From positions 62,001 to 126,000 of the forward strand of contig JAJYDE010000001.1 in NCBI GenBank assembly GCA_021777755.1: a stretch of 64,000 nt of DNA, in the 5' to 3' direction. Position numbers and translations under genes: made by a program. Shown here piece after piece: positions 9,121-17,472 of the stretch (positions within the stretch are counted from its first letter, which is position 1; every line of letters starts with the position of its first letter). A model generated the notes under the pieces. The model did no database searches, had not been told where the DNA came from, and was given only the letters and a program-made list of their open reading frames with translations. The DNA is from Deltaproteobacteria bacterium. GTDB taxonomy: Bacteria > Desulfobacterota > Syntrophobacteria > Syntrophobacterales > Syntrophobacteraceae.

Positions 9121-9350
9121 TCCGTTTTGGCCGATGCCCGGGTCTATCGCGCCTGTTTTACTGAAAATCCTGTTTTTTGCGCCGGCGGGTATGGCCATTT
9201 GTGTGGTGAGCGGTTAGAATCGACAAGCCAATCGCGGAATAGCCTTCGTCGGGGCGGTCCCAACCGCCCCCTGGCGATCTTGTTATCCGCATCCTCCCGG
9301 ATCGGAAATCGCTCCATGTTGTCTATTTAGTGTACAGAAAGGATTGATCG

Positions 9351-10148
9351 ATGCTACCCAGTACCGAGTATGTTGAGGCCGTCGAACGTTCCCTGGATTC
9401 GAAGTTCACTTTCCAGTGCCATAAAGATATCAGTTGCTTCAACAAGTGTTGCCACCACACGGACATGCTCCTTACGCCCTACGATATTATAAGGATCAAG
9501 AAAAGGCTCGGGATTTCCTCCACCGAGTTTCTTGAAAAATATACATATACTCATATCGATGAAAAGTCTTCTCACCCCTTTGCCGTTCTTACAATGAACC
9601 AGGACGAAGAGGGTGCCTGCCGTTTTCTGACTTCCGAAGGCTGTAGTATTTACGAGGATCGTCCCGAGAACTGCAGATATTATCCGGTGGGCAAGGGACT
9701 GATGATCAGGGATACGGTCGATGGGCCGGCTCCGGTTGATTTCTATTTCTTCATTCGTCAGCCGAGCTGCCGCGGCTACGAAGGCGGAAGGGAGTGGACC
9801 ATCGCCGAATGGAGGGCCGCCCAGGGCGCCGAGCTCTATGACGAGATGAACAGGGAATGGCAGGAGATTCAACTAAGAAGAGACAATCCTGGAAAACCCA
9901 AACTGGACGACAAGAAGCAGTCGCTCATGTACATGGCAAGCTATGATGTGGATAAATTCAGGCAATTCGTCTTTGATAGCGGATTTCTCGACTTGTTCGA
10001 TTTGGAAACAGACGAAATTGAAAAGATTCGCGGCGACGAGGTAGCCTTGATGAAGTTTGGTTTCAAATATCTGAAATATATGCTCATGCTTGAAGAGACA
10101 TTGAAAATTAAGGACAAACACATTAAGGAAACAAAGTCGGTCGGTTAA
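9351..10148 (+). CDS. YkgJ-type CxxxCC cysteine-cluster protein, copy 2
   Basis: A 265-residue paralogue of the preceding gene. Cysteines C23, C29, C33-C34, C90, C98, C108 and C140 follow the same pattern (C-x5-C-x3-CC, then C-x7-C-x9-C, then C), and both proteins share 'LTPYD(V/I)xRxxK' and a C-terminal 'YDxDxFRxFxF' block. It begins at an ATG with a GAAAGGAT ribosome site. It lies 230 bp after copy 1, and that gap holds no gene I can support. The duplicate has diverged well beyond recent tandem duplication, so the two likely have distinct retained roles, possibly as a heterodimer. Confidence 0.8.
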   Translation: MLPSTEYVEAVERSLDSKFTFQCHKDISCFNKCCHHTDMLLTPYDIIRIKKRLGISSTEFLEKYTYTHIDEKSSHPFAVLTMNQDEEGACRFLTSEGCSIYEDRPENCRYYPVGKGLMIRDTVDGPAPVDFYFFIRQPSCRGYEGGREWTIAEWRAAQGAELYDEMNREWQEIQLRRDNPGKPKLDDKKQSLMYMASYDVDKFRQFVFDSGFLDLFDLETDEIEKIRGDEVALMKFGFKYLKYMLMLEETLKIKDKHIKETKSVG

Positions 10149-10177
10149 GATTTTCACGGCCCCGGCTGAAGATATTG

Positions 10178-10205
10178 ACCGGGCGGGCTCGTGAGCCCGC
10201 CCGGT
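10178..10205. terminator. Perfect 13-bp GC hairpin
   Basis: ACCGGGCGGGCTC is followed by GT and its exact reverse complement. It lies 30 bp after the second YkgJ-type gene and just beyond the end of the small convergent reading frame at 10241-10465. There is no T-run on the plus side; it may serve both strands. Confidence 0.55.
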
Positions 10206-10240
10206 TGTCGGGATTCTCCTTTCGGCCGTATCCGCAAGTT

Positions 10241-10465
10241 CTAGTTGGCCGGCGACCGCGGTTGTTCATGATTTATCCCGGTAATGGTTATTGTTTCGAT
10301 TTCTTCGGAAAACAGATCCAGCGGGAAATGGTCCACTCCGGGATCTCCGGCCCCGCCCAGATTCATCCAGTCCGCCCAGGGTTCATAGCTTCGGGCTACG
10401 TTTAAAAGTTTTTCCCTCAGGGCATCACGTTCCTCTTGACTCATATTTTCAATATCGAGCAGCAT
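10241..10465 (-). CDS. Small hypothetical protein (74 residues)
   Basis: An acidic, 74-residue frame beginning 'MLLDIENMSQEERDALRE'. I do not recognise a family. Support for it being real is a strong Shine-Dalgarno (GGAGG about ten bases before the ATG), an amphipathic helical N-terminus of normal composition, and a hairpin at 10178-10205 just after the stop. Overlapping plus-strand frames look like shadows. It is convergent with the second YkgJ-type gene and divergent from the sat leader. Confidence 0.45.
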   Translation of the reverse strand: MLLDIENMSQEERDALREKLLNVARSYEPWADWMNLGGAGDPGVDHFPLDLFSEEIETITITGINHEQPRSPAN

Positions 10466-10853
10466 TGGCTGTATACCTCCGATTCAAGCAAACTATTCAA
10501 ACAAATAACTCATTGATTATTGTAAAATAAGTCGGCCACGGGGAGAGCGCAAGCAAGCTCGAAAAATCGAGGCGCGATTCCATGGGCTCCGCTTTGGAAA
10601 GATATCCCCGAAAATGGACGAAGCAGTCCTCGCCGGGAACTCACTTTTTTGTTGCACACCCAAAGGTTACGTGTTAAGTAGTGAGATGCGGGAAGACATT
10701 CCCGTGCCGACTATCCCGAGACTTACGAGAAGGACGGCAAGTGCTTTTGAGAGTTACTCCAAAAATCATCGACCGGCGTGTGAGTTCCGGAATAAATGAG
10801 CATCGTCGATTCTCCGGGCCCCGCCATTTGAATTTTTAATCTGGAATACAGGA

Positions 10854-10887
10854 ACCTCCGGTGCATGGCGCCAGGAGGTGTTTTTTT
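10854..10887 (+). terminator. Intrinsic terminator upstream of sat
   Basis: Stem ACCTCC-GGTGC with loop ATG pairs with GCGCC-(A)-GGAGGT, followed by GTTTTTTT. No protein gene ends directly before it, so it either insulates sat, ends a small RNA, or acts as an attenuator in a longer sat leader. Confidence 0.7.
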
Positions 10888-10897
10888 ACCCTGGTGC

Positions 10898-10926
10898 TTG
10901 AATTTGTTCGATATTTTGGTTATTTT
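10898..10926 (+). promoter_or_regulatory. Candidate promoter for sat
   Basis: TTGAAT (-35) and TATTTT (-10) are 17 bp apart and start 10 bp after the terminator T-run. Transcription would begin about 80 bases before the sat ATG. Match to consensus is moderate. Confidence 0.4.
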
Positions 10927-11014
10927 CGATGTGATTGAGGCGTGCAGTCGTGGGGCTTTCCCACGTCACGGTAATTGATTGAACATTTCGCTAACTTTAA
11001 GGAGAAAGAGACTA

Positions 11015-12289
11015 ATGTCACAACTACTCCCCCCTCATGGTGGAAAGGGCTTGACCTGCTGTTTGCTGGAAGGCGCCGAGCTGCAAGCTGAACTCAAAAA
11101 AGCTCAAGGTCTCAAAAAAATCGAAATCTCTCCTCGTGAAAAGGGCGACCTTATCATGATGGGCATCGGCGGCTTCAGCCCGCTGACCGGGTTTATGACC
11201 AAGGCCGACTGGAAGGGCGTTTGCGAAAAATTCCTGATGGCTGACGGGACCTTCTGGCCCATCCCCGTGACCCTTTCGGCCAGCAAGGACGATGCTGCCG
11301 CAATCTCTTTGGGCGATGAAATTGCTCTTTTCGACCCTGAGCGCCAGGAGATCATGGCCACTATGAAGGTCACCGAAAAATTCGAGATGACCGAGGCCGA
11401 TAAGAAGTTTGAATGTGAAAAAGTCTATATGGGCGAAGGCACCAAGACGGCCGATGAATTTTGGAAGATCGCCAAAGACGATCATCCGGGCGTCAAGATG
11501 GTCATGGAACAAAAGGCCTTCAACCTGGCCGGTCCGGTAAAGGTTTTGAGCGAAGCCGAATATCCGACCAAGTACGCTGGCGTCTACATGAGACCTGCGG
11601 AATCCAGAAAGATTTTCGAGGAAAGAGGCTGGAGCGAGATTGCCGCCCTTCAGTTGCGCAACCCCATGCACCGTTCGCACGAATATCTTTGCAAGATCGC
11701 AGTTGAAGTGTGCGATGGCGTTTTCATCCACTCTCTGGTCGGCAACCTGAAGCCCGGCGACATCCCGGCCGAGGTTCGCGTCAAGTGTATCGATGTTTTG
11801 GTGAAGAATTACTTTGTGGAAGACAAGGTCCTCCAGGGCGGCTATCCTCTGGATATGCGTTATGCCGGTCCCCGCGAAGCTTTGCTTCACGCCACTTTCC
11901 GCCAGAACTACGGCTGCTCGCGCATGATCATCGGCCGCGACCATGCCGGTGTTGGCGATTTCTACGGGATGTTCGAAGCTCAGACCATTTTCGACAAAAT
12001 CCCCAAGCCGGCGGGTGGTAAGGGCCTTCTGTGCACCCCGCTCAAAATCGACTGGACTTTCTACTGCCATAAGTGCGACGGCATGGCCTCTCTTCGCACC
12101 TGCCCCCACGGCAAGGCCGACCGCGTTCTGCTGAGCGGCACCGCCCTTCGCAAGGGACTTTCCGAAGGTACCACGATTCCCGATCACTTCGGTCGTGAGG
12201 AAGTTCTCGATATTCTCCGCGAATACTACGCGGGTCTGGAAGAAAAGGTCGAGATCAAGCTGCACGCGGCCGCGACCGGTAACAAATAA
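11015..12289 (+). CDS. sat: Sulfate adenylyltransferase (ATP sulfurylase)
   Basis: A 424-residue enzyme that activates sulfate with ATP to APS and pyrophosphate, the first step of sulfate reduction. The ATP-site '[13 protein letters not shown]' has its HxxH-type signature at H219-H222, and '[12 protein letters not shown]' is the second conserved site. A zinc-binding Cys set at C351, C354 and C363 followed by His ('CPH') is typical of dissimilatory and archaeal enzymes. No APS-kinase domain follows. I start at the ATG at 11015, preceded by AAGGAG, rather than the frame opening at 10979. It supplies substrate for AprBA encoded upstream. Confidence 0.97.
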   Translation: MSQLLPPHGGKGLTCCLLEGAELQAELKKAQGLKKIEISPREKGDLIMMGIGGFSPLTGFMTKADWKGVCEKFLMADGTFWPIPVTLSASKDDAAAISLGDEIALFDPERQEIMATMKVTEKFEMTEADKKFECEKVYMGEGTKTADEFWKIAKDDHPGVKMVMEQKAFNLAGPVKVLSEAEYPTKYAGVYMRPAESRKIFEERGWSEIAALQLRNPMHRSHEYLCKIAVEVCDGVFIHSLVGNLKPGDIPAEVRVKCIDVLVKNYFVEDKVLQGGYPLDMRYAGPREALLHATFRQNYGCSRMIIGRDHAGVGDFYGMFEAQTIFDKIPKPAGGKGLLCTPLKIDWTFYCHKCDGMASLRTCPHGKADRVLLSGTALRKGLSEGTTIPDHFGREEVLDILREYYAGLEEKVEIKLHAAATGNK

Positions 12290-12314
12290 GGTCGGAACTT
12301 TATTTTGAACCATG

Positions 12315-12350
12315 GGAGACGCACTGAAAAGTGTGTCTCCTCTTTTTTTT
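12315..12350 (+). terminator. Intrinsic terminator after sat
   Basis: An 11-bp stem GGAGACGCACT/AGTGTGTCTCC (one G-U pair) with a GAAA loop is followed by TCTTTTTTTT. It separates sat from qmoA, whose ATG is 55 bp further on, so qmoAB needs its own promoter or read-through. Confidence 0.92.
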
Positions 12351-12404
12351 GTAACGGATTTACAGGGCTTTCCACGTTAAAATTGTATGTTACGGAGGAG
12401 TGGT

Positions 12405-13673
12405 ATGGCTGATGCTAAAGATAGCTCCCGGACAATTGTTGTCGCAGGCGGCGGAATAGCCGGGCTGAGCGCCGCTGTTGAAGCCGCGGAAGCCGGCTTC
12501 AAAGTTATCCTGGTCGAACGGGAACCGTTTCTTGGCGGTCGCGTGGCTCGCATGAACAAGTACTTCCCAAAACTTTGCCCTCCGCAATGCGGTCTGGAGA
12601 TCAATTTCCGCCGCATTCGCAGCAATCCCCTCATCGAGGTCATGACGATGTCGGAGGTGGAGAAAATAGAGGGAGAGGCGGGCAATTTTGCGGTCTCGAT
12701 TCGTGTATATCCCCGGTTCGTAAATGAGAAGTGCACCGGCTGCGGCAAGTGCTCGGAAGCCGCCCGAACGCTGATCCCCAATCCTTTCGACTACGGTCTG
12801 AGTTCGGTAAAGGCCGCCTATCTGCCCCATGAATTCGCCTATCCGATGCGCTACGTCATAGCCCCCGAGGTCGCGGCCACCGAGGAGGTCAAGGCGATCG
12901 AGGCTGCCTGCGAGTACGGGGCCGTTGAGCCGGATATGGCCTCACGCAGCGTTGAAATCAAGGCCGGGGCCATCATTTGGGCAACCGGGTGGAAGCCCTT
13001 CGATATCTCGGCGATTTCTTACTACGGGGGCGGAAAGCACCGAAACGTGGTTTCCAACGTTGTGATGGAGCGGCTTGCCTCCGCCAATGGTCCCACCAAG
13101 GGTGTGATAGCGAGGCCTTCGGACGCGAGGCCGGTGAAAAAAATCGCTTTCGTACAGTGCGCGGGGTCCAGAGACGAGAACAATTTGCCTTACTGTTCGA
13201 GCGTGTGCTGCCTTGCCTCTCTGAAGCAGGCGACTTATTTGCTCGACCGGGAGCCCGAGGCGGAGGTTGCCATCTTTTATATTGATATTCGCGCTCTTGG
13301 TCGCCAGGAAGGCTTTTTCGATAAAGTCCGCCAGGACGGCCGTGTTCGTTTGGTAAAGGGCAAGCCCGGCGAAATCACCGAGAATCCGGAGACGGGTATG
13401 GTCACCGTGCAGGTCGAAGATCAGGAGACAGGCAAGATTCTAAGGGACGAATTCGACCTGGTCGTGCTGGCCGCCGGTATGGAACCTTCCACCGCGGGGG
13501 AGAAAATCCCCGCGGCCGGCGTCGTCTACGACGAAAATGGCTTCGTTGTCTCAAACGGCCCGGTTCCAGGCATTATCGGCGCTGGTTGCAGCAGAAGGCC
13601 CGCCGATGTTTCATCGACCGTTCAGGATGCGACCGCGGCCGTTCTTAGGGCTATCCAGGCTTGCAGGAGGTAG
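12405..13673 (+). CDS. qmoA: QmoA, HdrA-like flavoprotein of the Qmo complex
   Basis: A 422-residue FAD protein related to heterodisulfide reductase subunit A, part of the Qmo complex that delivers electrons to APS reductase. Seen are an N-terminal FAD motif 'VVAGGGIAGLSAAVEAAEAG', 'YFPKLCPPQCGLEINFRR', an Fe-S site around 'CTGCGKCSEAAR', and 'AFVQCAGSRD...YCSSVCC', hallmarks of HdrA/QmoA proteins. The ATG at 12405 follows GGAGGAG; an ATG six codons earlier is less likely because the ribosome site lies inside that extension. qmoB follows after 3 bp. Confidence 0.94.
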   Translation: MADAKDSSRTIVVAGGGIAGLSAAVEAAEAGFKVILVEREPFLGGRVARMNKYFPKLCPPQCGLEINFRRIRSNPLIEVMTMSEVEKIEGEAGNFAVSIRVYPRFVNEKCTGCGKCSEAARTLIPNPFDYGLSSVKAAYLPHEFAYPMRYVIAPEVAATEEVKAIEAACEYGAVEPDMASRSVEIKAGAIIWATGWKPFDISAISYYGGGKHRNVVSNVVMERLASANGPTKGVIARPSDARPVKKIAFVQCAGSRDENNLPYCSSVCCLASLKQATYLLDREPEAEVAIFYIDIRALGRQEGFFDKVRQDGRVRLVKGKPGEITENPETGMVTVQVEDQETGKILRDEFDLVVLAAGMEPSTAGEKIPAAGVVYDENGFVVSNGPVPGIIGAGCSRRPADVSSTVQDATAAVLRAIQACRR

Positions 13674-13676
13674 AGG

Positions 13677-15893
13677 ATGGAAAAGAAAATCGGCGTATAT
13701 ATCTGTTCGGGCTGCGGGATCGGCGGGAGCCTCGATGTGGAAGCGCTGTCGGCGGTGGCCGGGGAACACAAGGCGGCGGTTTGCCGCACGGACCCTTTCC
13801 TGTGTGGGGGTGAAGGCGTCGGGCGCATCAAGGCCGATATAGAGACCGAAGGAATTGATCGGATTGTGATTGCGGCCTGCTCTCCGCGTGTTATGGCCGA
13901 CGTTTTCGATTTCGGGCCGCGGATGGTGCTGGAAAGGGTCAACTTTCGCGAGCAGCTTGCATGGTGTCAGCCGGCGGGGGAAGAAGACACCCGCATGATG
14001 GCTGAGGACGCTTTGCGGATGGGTCTTGTCAAAGTCGGCGACTCCGAGCCCCTGGAGCCCTTCATCGCCGAGGATATCAGCAAGAAAATCCTGGTGGTGG
14101 GCGGCGGGCTGACCGGAATGACGGCCGCGCTGGAAGCCGCAAGAGCCGGATATGAAACGGTCCTGGTGGAAAAGGGTGAAAAACTGGGAGGCTATCTCAA
14201 GGATGTGTATCGCCTTCCGCCGAGTGGGCCTCCCTATGAAAATCTCGATGATTTCGATTTGGAGGCGATGAGGGCCGCTATTTCGAACGAACCGGGAGTC
14301 AAGGTCTATACGGGCGCGATGGTCTCATCGGTCTCAGGGGCGCCCTGCATGTTCGACGTCGAGGTTAGCCAAAACGGGGCGACATGCGGCGAACGGGTCG
14401 GCGCCATAATCCTGGCCACGGGTTCTGTGCCCTACGATGCCTCAAGGCTGACCAAGCTTTCCTACGGGACTTCGCCCGATATCGTAACGGCCCTGGAGCT
14501 CGAAGTCATGTTCAAGGAAGGCGCGGTGAAAAAGCCTTCCAACGGGCAACCGGTCGGGTCCGCGGCTTTCGTTCTTTGCGCCGGTTCGCGAGATCCGGAG
14601 CACCTGGCCTACTGTTCTTCGGCGTGCTGCGTCGAATCTCTTAAGCAGGCGCGATACTTCAAGGAAGCCAACCCGCAGACACCTGTTTATATTTTCTACA
14701 AAGACATGCGGTCCACCGGAAACTATGAACTGCTCTACAAGCAACTCCAGAAGGACGGCGTTATCTTTGTGCGCGGCAATGTCACCGGAATCGATGACGA
14801 TGGCTCGGGCGGCCTGGTGGTCACTTGCGATGACGTGCTTACCCGCTCGCCGGTCATCTCGGAGAGCGTGGACCTTGTGGTGCTGGCAACGGGAATGGTT
14901 CCGACGAGCGCTCTTGGTGAGCCTTTCAAGGTGGCTGCCCCGCAGCAGGGTGCGGAACCCGCGCCGATCGCCTCGGACGCCATTTTGGTCTCCAATCTGC
15001 TCAACCTCAAATACAGGCAGGGGCCGGAGTTGCCCGGGCTCGAATATGGATTTCCCGATTCGCATTTCATCTGCTTTCCCTATGAATCGCGGCGCACGGG
15101 AATTTACCCGGCGGGAACCGTGCGTGCCCCGATGGATTACCAGCAGGCCGGGACCGATGCAATGGGCGCGGCTCTAAAAGCGATCCAGTGCGTTGAAATG
15201 GTCTCGGTCGGGCAGGCCGTGCATCCCAGGGCCGGTGACCGGAGCTATCCGGAGTTTTTCATGCAGCGTTGCACCCAGTGCAAGCGTTGCACGGAGGAAT
15301 GTCCCTTTGGCGCGATAAATGAAGACGAAAAGGCCAATCCCCTGCCCAATCCCACCCGGTGCCGCCGGTGCGGGGTATGCATGGGGGCGTGCCCGGAGAG
15401 GATTATTTCCTTTAAAAATTTCTCCGTGGGCATGATTGGAAACATGATCAAGAATATCAACGTTCCGGACGAATACGACGAAAAGCCAAGGATCCTGGTG
15501 CTGGCGTGCGAAAACGACGCCTATCCGGCCCTTGACATGGCGGGGATTTCGGGACTTTCTTTCAACCCGTGGGTCAGAATCATCCCGGTGCGCTGCCTTG
15601 GGTCGGTGAACCTGGTCTGGATCGCCGATGCGCTCTCCAAGGGAATCGACGGCATCCTTCTACTCGGATGCAAGCACGGAAACGATTACCAGTGCCATTT
15701 CATCAAGGGTAGTGAGTTGGCCAACACGCGCATGACCAAGATCCAGGAAACCCTTGACAGGCTGGCCTTGGAATCCGACCGGGTGAAGATGGAACAGGTC
15801 GCGATTACCGACTTCAACCTGGTGCCTAAGATGCTGGACGAATTTGCTGAAAAGATAAACAGCCTTGGACCCAACCCGTACAAAGGGTTCTGA
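13677..15893 (+). CDS. qmoB: QmoB, HdrA/MvhD-like flavoprotein of the Qmo complex
   Basis: A 738-residue second HdrA-like subunit. The N-terminal part (1-130) is an HdrA N-terminal module starting 'IGVYICSGCGIGGSLD', followed by an FAD motif 'ILVVGGGLTGMTAALEAARAG', the Cys block 'LCAGSRDPEHLAYCSSACC', two [4Fe-4S] motifs 'CTQCKRCTEECP' and 'CRRCGVCMGACP', and a C-terminal MvhD-like domain ('VLACENDAYPALDMAG...GCKHGNDYQCHFIKG', given in parts). This order is that of QmoB. The gene is coupled to qmoA and followed by the HdrD-like gene after 65 bp. Confidence 0.94.
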   Translation: MEKKIGVYICSGCGIGGSLDVEALSAVAGEHKAAVCRTDPFLCGGEGVGRIKADIETEGIDRIVIAACSPRVMADVFDFGPRMVLERVNFREQLAWCQPAGEEDTRMMAEDALRMGLVKVGDSEPLEPFIAEDISKKILVVGGGLTGMTAALEAARAGYETVLVEKGEKLGGYLKDVYRLPPSGPPYENLDDFDLEAMRAAISNEPGVKVYTGAMVSSVSGAPCMFDVEVSQNGATCGERVGAIILATGSVPYDASRLTKLSYGTSPDIVTALELEVMFKEGAVKKPSNGQPVGSAAFVLCAGSRDPEHLAYCSSACCVESLKQARYFKEANPQTPVYIFYKDMRSTGNYELLYKQLQKDGVIFVRGNVTGIDDDGSGGLVVTCDDVLTRSPVISESVDLVVLATGMVPTSALGEPFKVAAPQQGAEPAPIASDAILVSNLLNLKYRQGPELPGLEYGFPDSHFICFPYESRRTGIYPAGTVRAPMDYQQAGTDAMGAALKAIQCVEMVSVGQAVHPRAGDRSYPEFFMQRCTQCKRCTEECPFGAINEDEKANPLPNPTRCRRCGVCMGACPERIISFKNFSVGMIGNMIKNINVPDEYDEKPRILVLACENDAYPALDMAGISGLSFNPWVRIIPVRCLGSVNLVWIADALSKGIDGILLLGCKHGNDYQCHFIKGSELANTRMTKIQETLDRLALESDRVKMEQVAITDFNLVPKMLDEFAEKINSLGPNPYKGF

Positions 15894-15958
15894 TTCGATT
15901 TTTTTCGCGCCGCCGGTCTTTCCGGCGGCTTTGAATCAGACTGCAAGGAGCGCTCTTT

Positions 15959-17119
15959 ATGGAACCGAAAAACATCCTGCTCGAAATGAAGGACTATATA
16001 GTTGAAATGGGGGCTGAGACCATCAACTGGTGCATGCAGTGCGGTCTTTGCACCAATCTTTGCCCCTGGAGGCTGGTGCCGGGGCAGACCGGCGAAGAAT
16101 TTAACATCCGCTACATGCAGCGTTTGGGACAGATGGGAATTGAGGGTTTCGAGGACGAAAACATGCTTTTCGCCTGTTCGACCTGCGGCATGTGCCAAAA
16201 CAATTGCCCGAGGGGTGTGAAGATCATCGACAATGTGCGGGCCATGCGGGCCGGCATTGTTGGCGGAGGCATGGCGCCTTCGGGTTTGCGCCCGATTCTG
16301 GGGAGCTGTCACGCCAACGGAAATCCCTGGTCTGGCCCCAGGGAGAACAGGACCAAGTGGCAGGAGGGACTCGATATCCCGCGGTTCGGACCGGATACCG
16401 AATACTTCCTGTTCGTGTGCTGCCACTCCTGCTATGATCCTCGCGGGATGAAGATCGCCCGAAGCATCGCTTCTTTGCTGCAAAAGGGCGGGGTGAGCTT
16501 CGGAGTGATCGGGACCGAGGAAAGCTGCTGCGGTGAAAGCATGCGCAAGGTTGGCGACGAGGAGCTTTTCCAAAAGCTTGCCGGTGCCAATATCGAGCTT
16601 TTCAACGGCAAGGGGGTAAAAAAGATCATCACCACATCCCCCCATTGTCTGTGGAGCTTCAAAAACGATTACGCTCAGCTCGGGGCCCAATGGGAAGTGG
16701 TCCATTACACAGAAGTGCTGGCCGGGCTTGTTGCCGAGGGTAGAATTGTCCCGGCCAAAAAATCCGCCAGGAAGGTGTCTTTCCACGATCCCTGTTATCT
16801 GGGAAGGCACAGCGATATTTACGACGCTCCGAGGGAACTGCTCAGCTCCATTCCCGGAATGGAATTGAGAGAACTTGCCCGTTCGCGCGAGTCCAGCCTT
16901 TGTTGCGCCGGGGGCGGCGGGCGCATCTGGGCTGAAGTGCCCATGGGGGAGCGCTTCGGTGAGTTGCGGGTGCTCGATGCCGAGGCGAGCGGGGCGCAGG
17001 TGCTTGCCACCTCGTGTCCTTATTGCGTGAATATGCTGAGCGATGCCTGCGCCAGCCTTGGCAAACAGGATAGCCTCGAGATCATGGAACTCTCGGAGTT
17101 GCTGGCGGACAGTCTGTAA
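15959..17119 (+). CDS. HdrD-like (HdrC+HdrB) soluble iron-sulfur protein in the QmoC position
   Basis: A 386-residue protein with no hydrophobic helix. Residues 1-100 hold an HdrC-like pair of [4Fe-4S] sites (C25, C28, C31, C35 and C73, C76, C79, C83). Residues 150-360 hold two CCG modules of the HdrB/GlpC/LdhA type: C154-C155/C158 with CCG at 190-192 and C230, and C279 with C315-C316 and C353/C356. This is the HdrD layout. Normal QmoC has an HdrC part fused to a membrane cytochrome b; that half is absent here and no TM gene follows. The likely role is electron transfer to QmoAB from a soluble or other partner (inference), as proposed for the qmoAB-hdrBC arrangement of Gram-positive sulfate reducers. 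Confidence 0.85.
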   Translation: MEPKNILLEMKDYIVEMGAETINWCMQCGLCTNLCPWRLVPGQTGEEFNIRYMQRLGQMGIEGFEDENMLFACSTCGMCQNNCPRGVKIIDNVRAMRAGIVGGGMAPSGLRPILGSCHANGNPWSGPRENRTKWQEGLDIPRFGPDTEYFLFVCCHSCYDPRGMKIARSIASLLQKGGVSFGVIGTEESCCGESMRKVGDEELFQKLAGANIELFNGKGVKKIITTSPHCLWSFKNDYAQLGAQWEVVHYTEVLAGLVAEGRIVPAKKSARKVSFHDPCYLGRHSDIYDAPRELLSSIPGMELRELARSRESSLCCAGGGGRIWAEVPMGERFGELRVLDAEASGAQVLATSCPYCVNMLSDACASLGKQDSLEIMELSELLADSL

Positions 17120-17159
17120 CGGAAAAGTTGGGCGCCGCCCGGCATTCCTCCAAATATAG

Positions 17160-17215
17160 CCGGCCGCACTTCCAGTACCTGATTGAGCCGGAAGTGCGGC
17201 CGGAACCTCTTTTTT
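17160..17215 (+). terminator. Intrinsic terminator closing the qmo operon
   Basis: A 14-bp perfect stem CCGGCCGCACTTCC/GGAAGTGCGGCCGG with a 16-base loop is followed shortly by TTTTTT. It lies 40 bp after the HdrD-like gene, so no membrane subunit gene belongs to this transcript. Confidence 0.93.
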
Positions 17216-17472
17216 ATTCTTCATGTCCACCCCTGAGTGGTGTTTAAATCAGTCTTGATTCCAACCTGATCTTCGACTATACGTTTCACAAAGCCTCAAA
17301 AGAAGTGAGATCCTCGGCTCCGAACCATTTGTGCGGCGGTTAAAAAAAGTTGCGCCAAAGATGGTCGTCTGTAGACTTATTGCTCCAGTCATTCGTTATC
17401 TCATTCGAAGCTGACGGGTGTGAAGCTCCAATTGTTGATACTTTATGACAGAAGTGGAAAAGGGAGAAGCTT
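17216..17472 (+). other. Intergenic region before the DUF3300 gene
   Basis: About 257 bp with no gene I can support. The last bases carry AAAGGGAGAAGC, the ribosome site of the next gene. I see no repeat or clear promoter pair. Confidence 0.4.

Larger units (their letters stand above)
10466..11014 (+). other. Leader region of sat
   Basis: About 550 bp without a supported gene. It contains a strong intrinsic terminator at 10854-10887, a candidate promoter just after it at 10898-10926, and the sat ribosome site AAGGAG at 10999-11004. A 61-codon frame at 10614-10799 lacks a ribosome site and normal composition, so I leave it out. The stretch 10530-10850 could be a small RNA or a regulated leader ending at the terminator, but I recognise no known family. 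Confidence 0.5.

Noticed and set aside
10614-10799. A 61-codon plus-strand frame before sat
   Set aside because: No ribosome site, and it lies just before a terminator in a region better read as leader.
15686-17230. A 514-codon minus-strand frame opposite the HdrD-like gene
   Set aside because: It spans the terminator and two gene ends; the plus-strand Fe-S motifs explain the region.
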